A DNA stretch of 64,000 bases from assembly GCF_013408665.1 (NCBI RefSeq), contig NZ_JACCCL010000001.1:587053-651052 (forward strand). Reading direction: 5' to 3'. Below are positions 25,677 to 35,025 of the stretch, in pieces (position 1 is the first letter of the stretch; the number at the start of each line of letters is the position of its first letter). The stretch is from Sporosarcina sp. JAI121 (GTDB taxonomy: Bacteria > Bacillota > Bacilli > Bacillales_A > Planococcaceae). The notes under the pieces are model-generated. The model had not been told where the DNA came from. It did not search any database and saw only the letters and a list, made by a program, of their open reading frames with translations. The position numbers were made by a program, and so were the translations under genes.

Positions 25677-26699
25677 ATGAAAAGATCAATATCTTTCTTA
25701 AGCTTGGCAATGGCATTTGTTTTTTTACTTTCCGCTTGTAATGCTGAAAATGCCGTTGAAAGTGAAAGTGTCGGTAATGATGATAGTCTCGGTGGTGATG
25801 ATTATGCCAAGGCATTGGATGGCGAATTCATCACGGTTCTTACGGGTGGTTCTTCCGGTGTTTACTTTCCGTTAGGAGGAACAATGGCGAAAATCTATCA
25901 AGATATGGGCGCTAAAGCAAACAGTCAATCTACGGCTGCATCGGCGGCTAATGCTACAACGCTCAATCAAGGCAAAGCAGAAATCGGTTTTTCTATGGGG
26001 GATGCGGCATCAGATGCTTATGAGGGAATAGATAGCTTTGAAAAACAAGGCGCGCAGGAAAATCTACGTTCCATTGCATCGCTTTATACGAATTATCTTC
26101 AAATTGTAGCAACGAAAGGTTCCGGCATTAAAACAATCGAGGATCTTAAGGGGAAAAGAGTGGCTGTCGGTGCACCTGCATCTGGAACAGAAATTAGCGC
26201 TCAGCGCGTGCTCGCTGCTTATGATATGACGTATGACGATATTAAAGCGGACTACCTATCTTTTTCTGAAGGTGTAGAAGGAATGAAGAATAATAATATT
26301 GATGCAGTCGTCATTTCTTCGGGACTTCCAAATGCCGGCGTATTGGAACTAGCTACAAGTAAGGAAATTGTTATTGTAGAAATTGATAAAGAAAAGATTT
26401 TAGAAATGCAAAAAGATTATCCAACATTCTTCCCTACCGTCGTATCTAAAGATGTGTATATCGGAATGGATGCAGATGTTCATACGGTTGGTGTAAATAA
26501 TGTACTTATTACACATAAAGATGTATCCGATGAAGTAGCATACGCAATGACTAGGGCGTTGTATGATAATATTTCACAATTACAAAATAGCCATAACGCC
26601 GCTAAAGACATTGATATTAAAAAAGCTTTAGAAAATCTACCCGCACCGCTGCACCCGGGAGCCAAGAAATACTTCGATGAACAAGGGATTAAGGAATAG
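25677..26699 (+). CDS. TAXI-family TRAP transporter solute-binding lipoprotein
   Basis: A 340-residue protein with a lipoprotein signal MKRSISFLSLAMAFVFLLSAC. The mature part shows the TAXI pattern: LTGGSSGVYFPLGGTMAKI near its start, a conserved ATKGSGIKTIEDLKGKRVAVG segment split here around residues 140-165, and SEGVEGMKNNNIDAVV. TAXI proteins bind carboxylates such as glutamate or 2-ketoglutarate for a fused QM permease. AGGGGGA lies 9 bases before the ATG. In this operon a 2-hydroxy- or keto-dicarboxylate is plausible (inference). Confidence 0.92.
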   Translation: MKRSISFLSLAMAFVFLLSACNAENAVESESVGNDDSLGGDDYAKALDGEFITVLTGGSSGVYFPLGGTMAKIYQDMGAKANSQSTAASAANATTLNQGKAEIGFSMGDAASDAYEGIDSFEKQGAQENLRSIASLYTNYLQIVATKGSGIKTIEDLKGKRVAVGAPASGTEISAQRVLAAYDMTYDDIKADYLSFSEGVEGMKNNNIDAVVISSGLPNAGVLELATSKEIVIVEIDKEKILEMQKDYPTFFPTVVSKDVYIGMDADVHTVGVNNVLITHKDVSDEVAYAMTRALYDNISQLQNSHNAAKDIDIKKALENLPAPLHPGAKKYFDEQGIKE

Positions 26700-26733
26700 A
26701 CGTTTATTGTGTTAAAAGGTGATGCGGATAACT

Positions 26734-27225
26734 ATGAAAAAGCTTGTTGTTAGTATACTTCTAGTGTTGATTGCAACCGGAATCCTATTCATTCCGGTTC
26801 AATCAGGCTTTCTATTAACAGACGTAGATGGAAAGCCGTTTTATTTCATTTCGGATAAGACAAAAAGAATCATCATAGGATGGCGCCATTCCGTCGAATT
26901 AACCCCATGGGAAGAGACTTATCAAGTTTTAGATAATGGATTATTTTCGCTTGAATCTACTACGTACAAGTCATATGGGGCGGGGACTCCGGATACCGAG
27001 GGAACTGCGGAGATGCGTTCTGATGGTTTTATCCATGTAACAGGAATAAAGCGGGTCATACCCTATTACTCACTCCTTTACAGCCCTATTTCTCACTATA
27101 CGATTGAGCTGTCAGGAAAAAAGTATCCATTAAGCATTTTTGTTCCTGATTATCAAATTGTACAGTTTCATTATGAGACACTTCCAATCTATAAATGGAT
27201 TTCTATTAAATTTATCCATAACTGA
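26734..27225 (+). CDS. DUF1850 family protein
   Basis: A 163-residue protein with an N-terminal hydrophobic segment (MKKLVVSILLVLIATGILF) that serves as signal or anchor. The core GWRHSVELTPWEETYQVLD and SYGAGTPDTEG are typical of DUF1850 proteins, which are nearly always encoded between a TAXI binding protein and a fused TRAP permease. The role is unknown but probably accessory to that transporter. Upstream in-frame starts at 26719 and 26722 overlap the AAAAGGTG Shine-Dalgarno, so 26734 is preferred even though spacing is long. Confidence 0.82.
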   Translation: MKKLVVSILLVLIATGILFIPVQSGFLLTDVDGKPFYFISDKTKRIIIGWRHSVELTPWEETYQVLDNGLFSLESTTYKSYGAGTPDTEGTAEMRSDGFIHVTGIKRVIPYYSLLYSPISHYTIELSGKKYPLSIFVPDYQIVQFHYETLPIYKWISIKFIHN

Positions 27226-27266
27226 AAATATTACTAACATCTTTCAATTAGGAGGAGGGAAATTAG

Positions 27267-29210
27267 ATGACTACTGAACATTCAGAGGAGCAAATCGATA
27301 ATCAGAAGATAATGGAGAAGTTTGATACGGAGTCACGCTATAGAAATTTGACTGTTCCATGGATGATCCGCGTTGTTACACTTCTATCGGTCGGGCTGGC
27401 ACTTTTTCACCTTGTTACTTCTTTTACCGGACCACTTGTTACATTGCAACACCGGGCACTTCACACAGGCGTGATTTTGGCGCTTGTATTTCTGTTGTAT
27501 CCCTCACGAAAAAAAGCCCCTCGGCAGCGTGCAACAATCATAGATTTCATTTTGGCCGCGTTGTCCATCGCAACGATTGCCTATATTTTTATTGATTATC
27601 TAGGTATTGTCCAAAGGGCGGGTATTCCAAGTCAGACAGACAAAATATTTAGCTTTCTAGTCGTCATGTTAGTAATAGAAGGGGGGCGCCGTGTCGTCGG
27701 TAACGGACTGACCGTCATGTGCGCCCTCTTCTTATTGTATGCCTTTTTCGGTCCGCGACTTCCGACAATCATTGCCCATCGCGGATATTCAATTGAAGAC
27801 ATTCTGACGTATATGTATTTAACGACAGAAGGTATATATGGAACAGCTATCGGTGTATCGGCTACATATATTTTCTTATTCGTCTTATTCGGGGCATTCC
27901 TGAATCGTACAGGAATGGGCCAGTTATTTAATGATACAGCGCTCGCAATAGCCGGCCATACTTCAGGGGGACCTGCAAAAGTGGCTGTATTATCTAGTGG
28001 TTTTCTCGGGTCAATCAATGGATCAGCGATTGCAAACGTTGTAACGACAGGTGCATTCACCATTCCACTTATGAAAAAGACAGGTTACTCCAAAAACTTT
28101 GCTGGTGCTGTTGAAGCGGCGGCATCTGTCGGCGGTCAAATACTCCCTCCAGTAATGGGTGCAACAGCTTTCATAATGGCGGAAACACTTGGTATGCCAT
28201 ATGCCCAGATTGCACTTGCAGCACTTATACCAGGGATATTATATTACCTCGGAGTCATTATTGTTGTTCATTTACGTGCAAAAAAGCTTGGATTACGGGG
28301 TATGTCCAGGAAAGAACTTCCGAATATTAAAGCAGTCATGAAAGAGAGAGGACATTTATTAATTCCGCTTGCTATTTTGATCTATATGCTTTTTGGCGGA
28401 TTCACTCCAATTTATGCCGCTGCTTGGGCAATTATTTCTACAGTTGTGATTGCAATGTTCAGGGCCACTACAAGAATGAATGTTAAAAGTATACTTCAAG
28501 CGCTTGAGGAAGGTACACGTAGCGCATTGGGAGTGGCGATGGCGTGTGCAATGGTCGGGATTATCGTTGGCGTTGCATCGCTAACTGGTTTTGGTTTAAA
28601 GATGACCTCAGCAATACTGGTCCTTGGAAATGACACACTTATTTTAACGCTATTCTTTACGATGATTGCTTCGATTATTTTGGGGATGGGACTTCCATCG
28701 ATTCCGACATATATTATTACATCATCAATGGCGGCTCCTGCTCTCATGCAGTTTGGAATAGACCCTTTTATTTCACATATGTTCGTCTTTTACTTCGGCA
28801 TTTTTGCTAACTTGACACCGCCGGTAGCGCTTGCTGCATTCGCTGGAGCAGGAATTGCAGGTGGCGATCCAAATCGGACAGGTTTTATTTCCCTTAAGCT
28901 TGCGGGGGCGGGGATTCTTGTTCCATATGTTTTCGTCTATGCTCCTGCGTTGCTCATGCAGGATGCTTCCGCAGGGGAAATAGCATGGATTTCCATAACG
29001 ACGGCAATTGGAATCCTCGCTCTGGGTGTGGCATTTGAAGGGTATTATTTCACGAATATTAACATGGTTTTCCGCATTATCGCTGCAGTCAGTGCGGTAA
29101 CATTGGTCATACCAGGTGTTTTGACGGATACGATAGGGCTATGCTTATTCCTTGGGTTAACAGCTGCCCAGGTTGTTCAAAGGAAACGAAATACCGTTTC
29201 AACAGCATAA
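27267..29210 (+). CDS. TRAP transporter fused permease (DctQM type)
   Basis: A 647-residue polytopic protein. An N-terminal part with several helices (residues about 30-130) replaces DctQ, and the rest is a DctM-like domain, with GGPAKVAVLSSGFLGSINGS, GGQILPPVMGATAFIMAE and LGMGLPSIPTYIITSSMAAP as diagnostic segments. It pairs with the TAXI binding protein for Na+- or H+-driven uptake. AGGAGGAGGG lies well placed before the ATG, 41 bases after the DUF1850 gene. Confidence 0.93.
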   Translation: MTTEHSEEQIDNQKIMEKFDTESRYRNLTVPWMIRVVTLLSVGLALFHLVTSFTGPLVTLQHRALHTGVILALVFLLYPSRKKAPRQRATIIDFILAALSIATIAYIFIDYLGIVQRAGIPSQTDKIFSFLVVMLVIEGGRRVVGNGLTVMCALFLLYAFFGPRLPTIIAHRGYSIEDILTYMYLTTEGIYGTAIGVSATYIFLFVLFGAFLNRTGMGQLFNDTALAIAGHTSGGPAKVAVLSSGFLGSINGSAIANVVTTGAFTIPLMKKTGYSKNFAGAVEAAASVGGQILPPVMGATAFIMAETLGMPYAQIALAALIPGILYYLGVIIVVHLRAKKLGLRGMSRKELPNIKAVMKERGHLLIPLAILIYMLFGGFTPIYAAAWAIISTVVIAMFRATTRMNVKSILQALEEGTRSALGVAMACAMVGIIVGVASLTGFGLKMTSAILVLGNDTLILTLFFTMIASIILGMGLPSIPTYIITSSMAAPALMQFGIDPFISHMFVFYFGIFANLTPPVALAAFAGAGIAGGDPNRTGFISLKLAGAGILVPYVFVYAPALLMQDASAGEIAWISITTAIGILALGVAFEGYYFTNINMVFRIIAAVSAVTLVIPGVLTDTIGLCLFLGLTAAQVVQRKRNTVSTA

Positions 29211-29226
29211 TTGTGTAAATAAATTC

Positions 29227-29260
29227 AGCAGCGGGGAAGTTACTATTCTTCGCTGCTTTC
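29227..29260 (+). terminator. Weak terminator-like hairpin after the TRAP permease
   Basis: AGCAGCG (29227-29233) pairs with CGCTGCT (29251-29257), extended by GAAG/CTTC inside, then TTT. It is short and probably leaky. Confidence 0.45.
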
Positions 29261-29303
29261 CTATTATGAAAGGGCGGCTGAATAACAGGAAAGGTAGAAG
29301 ATA

Positions 29304-30761
29304 ATGAAATCATTCTCGGAAAAACAAAAAAGTCATAAAATTATTCTATTTACGAATGATCACTTCAAATCGATAGGGAGCGTAACTTTAGCTGTCTTGG
29401 TCTTTGTGTTGATGCTGTTCGGTCTGCCGGATACGTTTTCCGATTCTGCGAAGCTAATGACCGCCATTGTTAGTGCCGGGGTTCTTTTATGGACGTTGGA
29501 GCCCATTCCGATGGGACTTACTGCATTAATCGTTTTACTAGTAATGCTTTTATTTAATGTTGCCGAGTCGTCTATAATCTTTAGTGGATTTGCTTCTCCT
29601 GCTACCTACCTAATTGTTGGAGGGATGATGCTTGCTGAAGCGGTAAATGAGACATCTTTGATAAAAAGGGTCACTTATAAAATACTAAGTAGATGGGGTA
29701 CCCATTCCAAAGGGCTATTAGGTAGTTTGATCATTATTCAGCAAATTCAGGCCCTATTTATACCATCAACGGCCGTACGTTCCGCATTAATGTTACCGAT
29801 CGCATCGATGGTCATAAAAACCGTTGATGCAAAGCCTGAAAGTAATTTGAGAAAAATGATTATGTTGGGCGTTGCTTTTGGAGGGAATATTAGTGGAACA
29901 GCAATCATGACAGCAGCGATTGGGAATATTTTAACCGTAGAGCTTCTCAATCGTATAGCTGGAATAAAAATAACGTACTTTCAATGGTTTTTGTATACAT
30001 TTCCGTTATGGCTACTATTGATTCCCGCAGTATGGCTTTTATTATTGAAAATGTTTCCGTTGCCGAAAGAGCAACAATCATTTCCCATGATAAAAGCGGA
30101 AATGGAATCAAAGCTAGAAGAATTAGGCCCTGTCAATAATCGGGAGCTTCGCTGTTTAGTTATCCTTCTTTTTATTGTAGGACTATGGATAACTGAACCG
30201 TTCCACGGCATGCATCCGTGTATACCTGCTTTAATCGGGACAGTGTTGATGACTTTACCGGGGATCGGCTGCGCCAACTGGGATGCTGTTGTGAAAATTA
30301 ATTACAATACTATATTGCTAATAAGCGTCACACTATCAATGGGTTACACGCTAATCGATTCAGGTGCTGCAGATACGATCAGCGAATATTTGAGTGTAGA
30401 TTGGTTTTTATCGTCCATACAAAATCCATTGCTTGCTGTGATAATAACTATATTCATGGCGCAACTTTTCCACAAATTGATATCAAACGTTGCAACTGCA
30501 GTTGTCACGCTCGTTCCGATTATTTTGAGCGTGGCCTCAAATGCCAATGTAGACCCATTAGCAATTGGATTTACAGCTGGACTGACAAGCCTATACGGTT
30601 TTCTGTTAGTCGTTGAAACAATGCCGAATTTATTGGCACATAGTTCTGGAATGATCGCACAAAGAGACTTTTTAAAACCTGGTTTGTATGCGACGTTACT
30701 AACCATTATCGCAACAATCTTTATAGCGTCTACGTGGTGGAAAATAATCGGTCTGGTATAA
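29304..30761 (+). CDS. DASS/SLC13-family anion symporter
   Basis: A 485-residue membrane protein with about 11-12 hydrophobic segments. IFSGFASPATYLIVGGMMLAEAV, LFIPSTAVRSALMLPIASMV and the second-half FHKLISNVATAVVTLVPI match the divalent-anion:Na+ symporter family, which carries di- and tricarboxylates or sulfate. The SNT-type signature appears as PSTAVRSA and SNVATAV. It follows the TRAP genes and precedes the 2-hydroxyacid dehydrogenase genes, suggesting a second carrier for the same or a related carboxylate. Confidence 0.82.
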   Translation: MKSFSEKQKSHKIILFTNDHFKSIGSVTLAVLVFVLMLFGLPDTFSDSAKLMTAIVSAGVLLWTLEPIPMGLTALIVLLVMLLFNVAESSIIFSGFASPATYLIVGGMMLAEAVNETSLIKRVTYKILSRWGTHSKGLLGSLIIIQQIQALFIPSTAVRSALMLPIASMVIKTVDAKPESNLRKMIMLGVAFGGNISGTAIMTAAIGNILTVELLNRIAGIKITYFQWFLYTFPLWLLLIPAVWLLLLKMFPLPKEQQSFPMIKAEMESKLEELGPVNNRELRCLVILLFIVGLWITEPFHGMHPCIPALIGTVLMTLPGIGCANWDAVVKINYNTILLISVTLSMGYTLIDSGAADTISEYLSVDWFLSSIQNPLLAVIITIFMAQLFHKLISNVATAVVTLVPIILSVASNANVDPLAIGFTAGLTSLYGFLLVVETMPNLLAHSSGMIAQRDFLKPGLYATLLTIIATIFIASTWWKIIGLV

Positions 30762-30811
30762 AGTTTCGAAGAGTACGGTTTCGCTGTGCAGATGTAGAAG
30801 GGGGTGATGTA

Positions 30812-32232
30812 TTGGACTGGAACCAGGAAATCGTTATTCAAAAACTGATTGAGGCAGTAGGAAATCCAGCGAGGGTACTAACGGAAGTCCAGGATATCTA
30901 TAGCTATTCTTTCGATGCCTCATTTGGTGTCTATAAACCGGATGTTGTTTGTCAGCCCATGGCGACCGAGGAGGTTGTTGAAATCGTCAAGGTTGCGGGA
31001 CAATACGCTGTACCCGTTGTCGCGCGGGGAACAGGTACAAGTTTAAGTGGTGGACCACTTCCGGTCAGGGGTGGTATTGTGCTTGACTTTACCTTATGGA
31101 ATACAAAGCTTGAAATCGATCCGGATGATTTGATAGCTGTTGTATCGCCAGGCGTTATTACTTCGAAGATTAATGAGAAAGCGAATGAATTCGGACTTAT
31201 GTATCCGCCAGATCCAAGTAGTGCTCATGTCTCGACGATAGGAGGAAATCTTGCGGAAAATGCCGGAGGACCGCGTGGATTGAAATATGGTGTGACGAAA
31301 GACTATGTTCTCGGTTTAGAAATAGTAACTGCAGAAGGGAAAATCATTAAAACGGGTGGTAGAACCGTGAAAAATGTTACGGGATATGACCTTAAAAACT
31401 GATTGTCGGCTCTGAAGGAACACTTTGTATAATTACCGAAGCGACGTTGCGACTCATTCCGAAACCACCTGCGACGAAGACTGCAATGGTCTTATTTGAT
31501 GAATTAGTTGATTCGGGACGTGCAATTTCTAAAGTACTTCGTGCCGGTATTATACCGTCCAAGATGGAAATTATGGATAAGCATTCCTTAATAGCCGTTG
31601 AAGAGTATGCATCTCTAGGATTACCTACAGATGTAGAGGCAATTTTGCTAATTGAATTAGACGGACATCCACTTGCTATAGAAGAGGAAATGAAGCGTGT
31701 AGCGGATGCGTGTTTGGGCGCTAATGCAAGGAATGTACGAGTGGCAAAAAATGAACTGGAAGAACAGCAATTATGGCAGGCAAGAAAACTAGTTTCCCCG
31801 GCGATTGTGAAAATAAAACCGACAAAAATATCAGAAGATGCAACGGTTCCTCGCAGTAAAATACCGGAAATGTTTCAACGCCTGAAAGAAATCCGCGAAA
31901 AATATAATGTACATCTTGTCGTATTTGGGCATGCGGGAGATGGAAATCTGCATCCGAATATTATCGCGGATCAACGTGATGAAGAAGAGATGCGAAGAGT
32001 TGAACTGGCAGTGGAAGAAATTTTTGAAGCAGCTGTAATGCTTGGGGGAACACTATCCGGTGAACATGGAATCGGCCTAATGAAATCACCTTTCATGGAA
32101 ATGGAGCTAGGCCCTGACGGTTTACACATGATGAAACTTATTAAATATGCATGGGATCCACAAAATATGTTAAATCCGGGAAAGATTTTTCCAGAGCCCG
32201 GGCAAAGATTCGAGTTGCGCCATGAGCAATGA
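30812..32232 (+). pseudogene. glcD: glcD-type FAD-linked 2-hydroxyacid dehydrogenase, frameshifted
   Basis: Two adjacent frames together make one GlcD-like flavoprotein. The first (TTG at 30812 to TGA at 31400-31402) holds the FAD-binding PCMH domain: VVARGTGTSLSGGPLPVRGG, YPPDPSSAHVSTIGGNLAENA and KTGGRTVKNVTGYDLK. The second starts in the -1 frame with KLIVGSEGTLCIITEAT and ends with GHAGDGNLHPN, GTLSGEHGIGL and AWDPQNMLNPGKIFP. Restoring one A to the five-A run at 31394-31398 gives a continuous 473-residue protein, normal GlcD length. Everything else is intact, so this is a recent lesion, a sequencing or assembly error, or less likely a recoding site. The 3' end overlaps glcF by 11 bases. 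Confidence 0.85.
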
Positions 32233-33514
32233 AAAAAAGCTGCGAGAAAAACTGGCGTATGATGAGACATTTAGTTGCGTTCAGTGTGGATATTGTTTAC
32301 CGGCATGTCCTACATATGTTTCTTTCGGGAAGGAAACGCATTCACCGCGGGGGAGAATCAATCTTGTGAAACTTGCCGCGGAAGGGAAAATCACACTTCA
32401 TGATATGGCAAATCCCATAGATCTTTGTCTGGGATGTCGGGCGTGTGAAACAGTTTGCCCGACGAATGTTGAATATGGAAAAATCCTCACTTCCGCAGTG
32501 AACGCTCTTGCGGAGTATCGGGAAAAGGATAGAAGTCGCAAGGAAAAGATGCTGAGAAGTATCGTCTTTCATCATACGTTACCAAATAAGTTCGTACTGA
32601 AATTGATGGGAAAAGGACTTTATATTCTGCAGAAAACCAAAATGGATAAAGTATTGCGGAAGTCTACTATTTTGAATCACATACAGCCATCTATCGCTCG
32701 AATGGAATCGATAACACCCGAAGTTAAGCTTCCTAGAAAACGAATTAGTGAATGGTCGTCAACGAAGAGTAGGCCGCGTTTTCGAATTGGCTATTTCCCG
32801 GGGTGTGTGATGGATACATTTTTTGCAAATAGTAATGACCTTGCGATTAAACTTTTGGAAGCAGCGGGATGTGAAGTCATCACTATTAAGGAACAGGGAT
32901 GTTGCGGTGCACTTCAACATCATAGCGGTGAGAAAACGAAGGCAATCGCACTTGCGCAGAAGAATATAGAAGCGTTTGAGAAACATGAATTTGATTTTAT
33001 TGTGAATGCGATTGGCGGCTGCGGCGCCGCACTTGTCGAATACCATCTTCTGTTTGATGAAAAAGATCCTTGGTTCAAGCGAGCCAAAGAATTCGGGGAA
33101 AAGAACAAAGATATTAGTGTTCTCCTAGCAAAGCTAACGTTACCTTTCACGAAAAGTATTAGAAAAGTCGTGACTTATCAGCCATCGTGTCATTTAACGA
33201 ATGTCCAGAAAATAGTGGATGAGCCATTGGAAATGTTGATGCGTGTGCCAGGAATTACGTATGTCCCGATGGAACAAAAAGATATGTGTTGTGGTTCGGC
33301 AGGTATTTATAACATTGTTCATCATGAAGAGTCGATGCTTGTTTTAGATAACAAAATGAAAAACGTACAGAAGGTTATACCCGAAGTGATTGTAACGACG
33401 AATCCTGGCTGTCATCTTCAGATGCTAGTTGGCGTTCAGCGCGAGGGGTTGCAGGATGAAATAAAGGTCGTTCATCTTGTAGAAATGATTGCGGAAGCAT
33501 GCGAAATTCAATGA
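32222..33514 (+). CDS. glcF: GlcF-type iron-sulfur subunit of 2-hydroxyacid dehydrogenase
   Basis: A 430-residue protein. Two ferredoxin-type clusters are seen near the N-terminus, CVQCGYCLPACP and CLGCRACETVCP. Two CCG domains follow, with EQGCCGALQHHSG and DMCCGSAGIYN. It accepts electrons from the GlcD flavoprotein and passes them to the respiratory chain at the membrane. It overlaps glcD by 11 bases, which signals translational coupling and argues that an intact GlcD is normally needed. Confidence 0.92.
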   Translation: MSNEKKLREKLAYDETFSCVQCGYCLPACPTYVSFGKETHSPRGRINLVKLAAEGKITLHDMANPIDLCLGCRACETVCPTNVEYGKILTSAVNALAEYREKDRSRKEKMLRSIVFHHTLPNKFVLKLMGKGLYILQKTKMDKVLRKSTILNHIQPSIARMESITPEVKLPRKRISEWSSTKSRPRFRIGYFPGCVMDTFFANSNDLAIKLLEAAGCEVITIKEQGCCGALQHHSGEKTKAIALAQKNIEAFEKHEFDFIVNAIGGCGAALVEYHLLFDEKDPWFKRAKEFGEKNKDISVLLAKLTLPFTKSIRKVVTYQPSCHLTNVQKIVDEPLEMLMRVPGITYVPMEQKDMCCGSAGIYNIVHHEESMLVLDNKMKNVQKVIPEVIVTTNPGCHLQMLVGVQREGLQDEIKVVHLVEMIAEACEIQ

Positions 33515-33535
33515 GGCGGCTATGGGGGATGCAGA

Positions 33536-34750
33536 ATGAGAGATTATATTATTATTGGCGGGGGAATTGTTGGGCTTGCAGTCGGTATGACCATTCTTGA
33601 ACGAAATCCGCTTGCTACCGTAACAATCCTTGAAAAAGAAAAGAAACTTGCAGAGCATCAAACCGGGCATAACAGTGGGGTTATCCATTCGGGGATTTAT
33701 TATAAACCGGGCAGCTATAAAGCTAGGTTTGCAAAAGCCGGAAGTGAGGGAATGCGCAAGTTTTGTCAGGAAAATGGAATCGATCATGACATCTGCGGAA
33801 AAGTTATTGTTGCAACGAATGATCATGAATTGCCTCGGCTAGAAAAGTTGTATGAAAGGGCTCTTCAAAATGGTCTGGATGTCAAAAAGTTGAATAAAGA
33901 AGAGCTGCTTGAAAAAGAACCACACGTCAACGGATTAGAAGCTATCCATGTTCCGACGGCGGGAATTGTGAATTATAAGCAAGTATCTGAAAAAATGGCG
34001 GAGATCATTCGAAACAATGGCGGTGTAATTGTGACCGGTGCCGAGGTAAAATCAATCGATGAAAAGTACGACGGTGTTACGGTTGAAACGAAAAATAAAA
34101 CGTACAAGGCAAAATTCCTCATCAATTGTGCAGGTCTGTACAGTGATCGAATCGCCAAAATGGCGGGCTATCTAGTCGACATGAAAATCCTGCCATTTCG
34201 TGGCGAATACTTCAAACTTAAAATAGAGAAAAGAGTACTAGTCAATAACCTGATCTATCCCGTGCCGAATCCTGATTTCCCATTTTTGGGTGTCCACTTC
34301 ACAAGAATGATTGATGGTGAGGTCGATGTCGGACCGAATGCGGTGCCTGGCTTTAAAAGAGAAGCTTATAAAAAAACCTCATTTAATATGAAAGATTTTG
34401 GTGAAATGATTGCATACCCAGGCTTCTGGAAATTAGGATTAAAACACTCCAAAGAAGGTTTAGAGGAAATGGTTCGATCGTTCAGCAAAAAGAAATTCGT
34501 TGAAAACGCCCGGTTGCTTATCCCGGACATATCTGTGGATGATCTTATTCCGGCAGAAGCCGGTGTACGCGCGCAGGCACTTAAAAGCGACGGCAACCTA
34601 GTCGATGATTTCTTTATTGTAAACGGACGTACTAGTGTGCACGTTTGCAACGCACCTTCCCCAGCTGCAACCGGGGCGTTGGAAATCGGCAAAGAAGTAG
34701 TGAATAAAATCGAGCAGATCGAAGGTAGAAAGCTTGTACTCAATAGATGA
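33536..34750 (+). CDS. lhgO: L-2-hydroxyglutarate oxidase/dehydrogenase
   Basis: A 404-residue FAD protein of the DAO superfamily. The motif IIGGGIVGLAVGMTIL binds FAD. AEHQTGHNSGVIHSGIYY followed by PGSYKARF is the LhgO-specific segment, and ILPFRGEYFKLK, DFPFLGVHFTRMIDG and GVRAQALKSDG follow the same family. It oxidises L-2-hydroxyglutarate to 2-ketoglutarate, feeding electrons to quinone or oxygen. It lies 21 bases after glcF with GGGGGAT ahead of the ATG. With GlcDF next to it, both enantiomers of 2-hydroxyglutarate could be handled (inference). Confidence 0.92.
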   Translation: MRDYIIIGGGIVGLAVGMTILERNPLATVTILEKEKKLAEHQTGHNSGVIHSGIYYKPGSYKARFAKAGSEGMRKFCQENGIDHDICGKVIVATNDHELPRLEKLYERALQNGLDVKKLNKEELLEKEPHVNGLEAIHVPTAGIVNYKQVSEKMAEIIRNNGGVIVTGAEVKSIDEKYDGVTVETKNKTYKAKFLINCAGLYSDRIAKMAGYLVDMKILPFRGEYFKLKIEKRVLVNNLIYPVPNPDFPFLGVHFTRMIDGEVDVGPNAVPGFKREAYKKTSFNMKDFGEMIAYPGFWKLGLKHSKEGLEEMVRSFSKKKFVENARLLIPDISVDDLIPAEAGVRAQALKSDGNLVDDFFIVNGRTSVHVCNAPSPAATGALEIGKEVVNKIEQIEGRKLVLNR

Positions 34751-34791
34751 GAAGTACCCGGTCGTTTGTATTCAAACAACTAATTTGCAGA

Positions 34792-34839
34792 AGTCAGAAT
34801 AGTTTCAGAATTTACTTGGTGACTGTCACCCAGTCAATT
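34792..34839. repeat. Dispersed palindromic repeat, copy 6
   Basis: Core GGTGACTGTCACC at 34818-34830 with left flank GTCAGAATAGTTTCAGAAT and right flank CAGTCAATTC. It carries features of both repeat subtypes. It lies 42 bases after lhgO. Confidence 0.8.
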
Positions 34840-34891
34840 CCCTCATAAATACGGTGTGCTCCTGTCTAGTATCCCGAATTGATAGATTAAT

Positions 34892-34920
34892 TTGACTATA
34901 ATTCTTTTCCAATTTAAACT
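34892..34920 (+). promoter_or_regulatory. Promoter of the iron-type ABC operon
   Basis: TTGACT (34892-34897) and TAAACT (34915-34920) are 17 bases apart. Just downstream, at 34924-34942, the sequence ATGATTATC matches the centre of a Fur box, but the flanks match poorly, so Fur control is only a suggestion. Confidence 0.5.
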
Positions 34921-35025
34921 AATATAAATGATTATCTTTGCAGAGTCATATAGTAACAGAGTTGTAGGTAATGTTAGCTCTTCGGTACCATGCAATCGTT
35001 CACATAATGAAAAGGGGGTATTTTA

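Noticed and set aside
31447..32232. Second half of glcD as an independent gene starting at an internal methionine
   Set aside because: No Shine-Dalgarno, and the preceding bases in the same frame encode the conserved KLIVGSEGTL segment, so it is the continuation of the first half.
34924..34942. Fur box before the iron-type ABC operon
   Set aside because: Only the central ATGATTATC matches; about 12 of 19 positions fit, too few to list as a regulatory site on its own.
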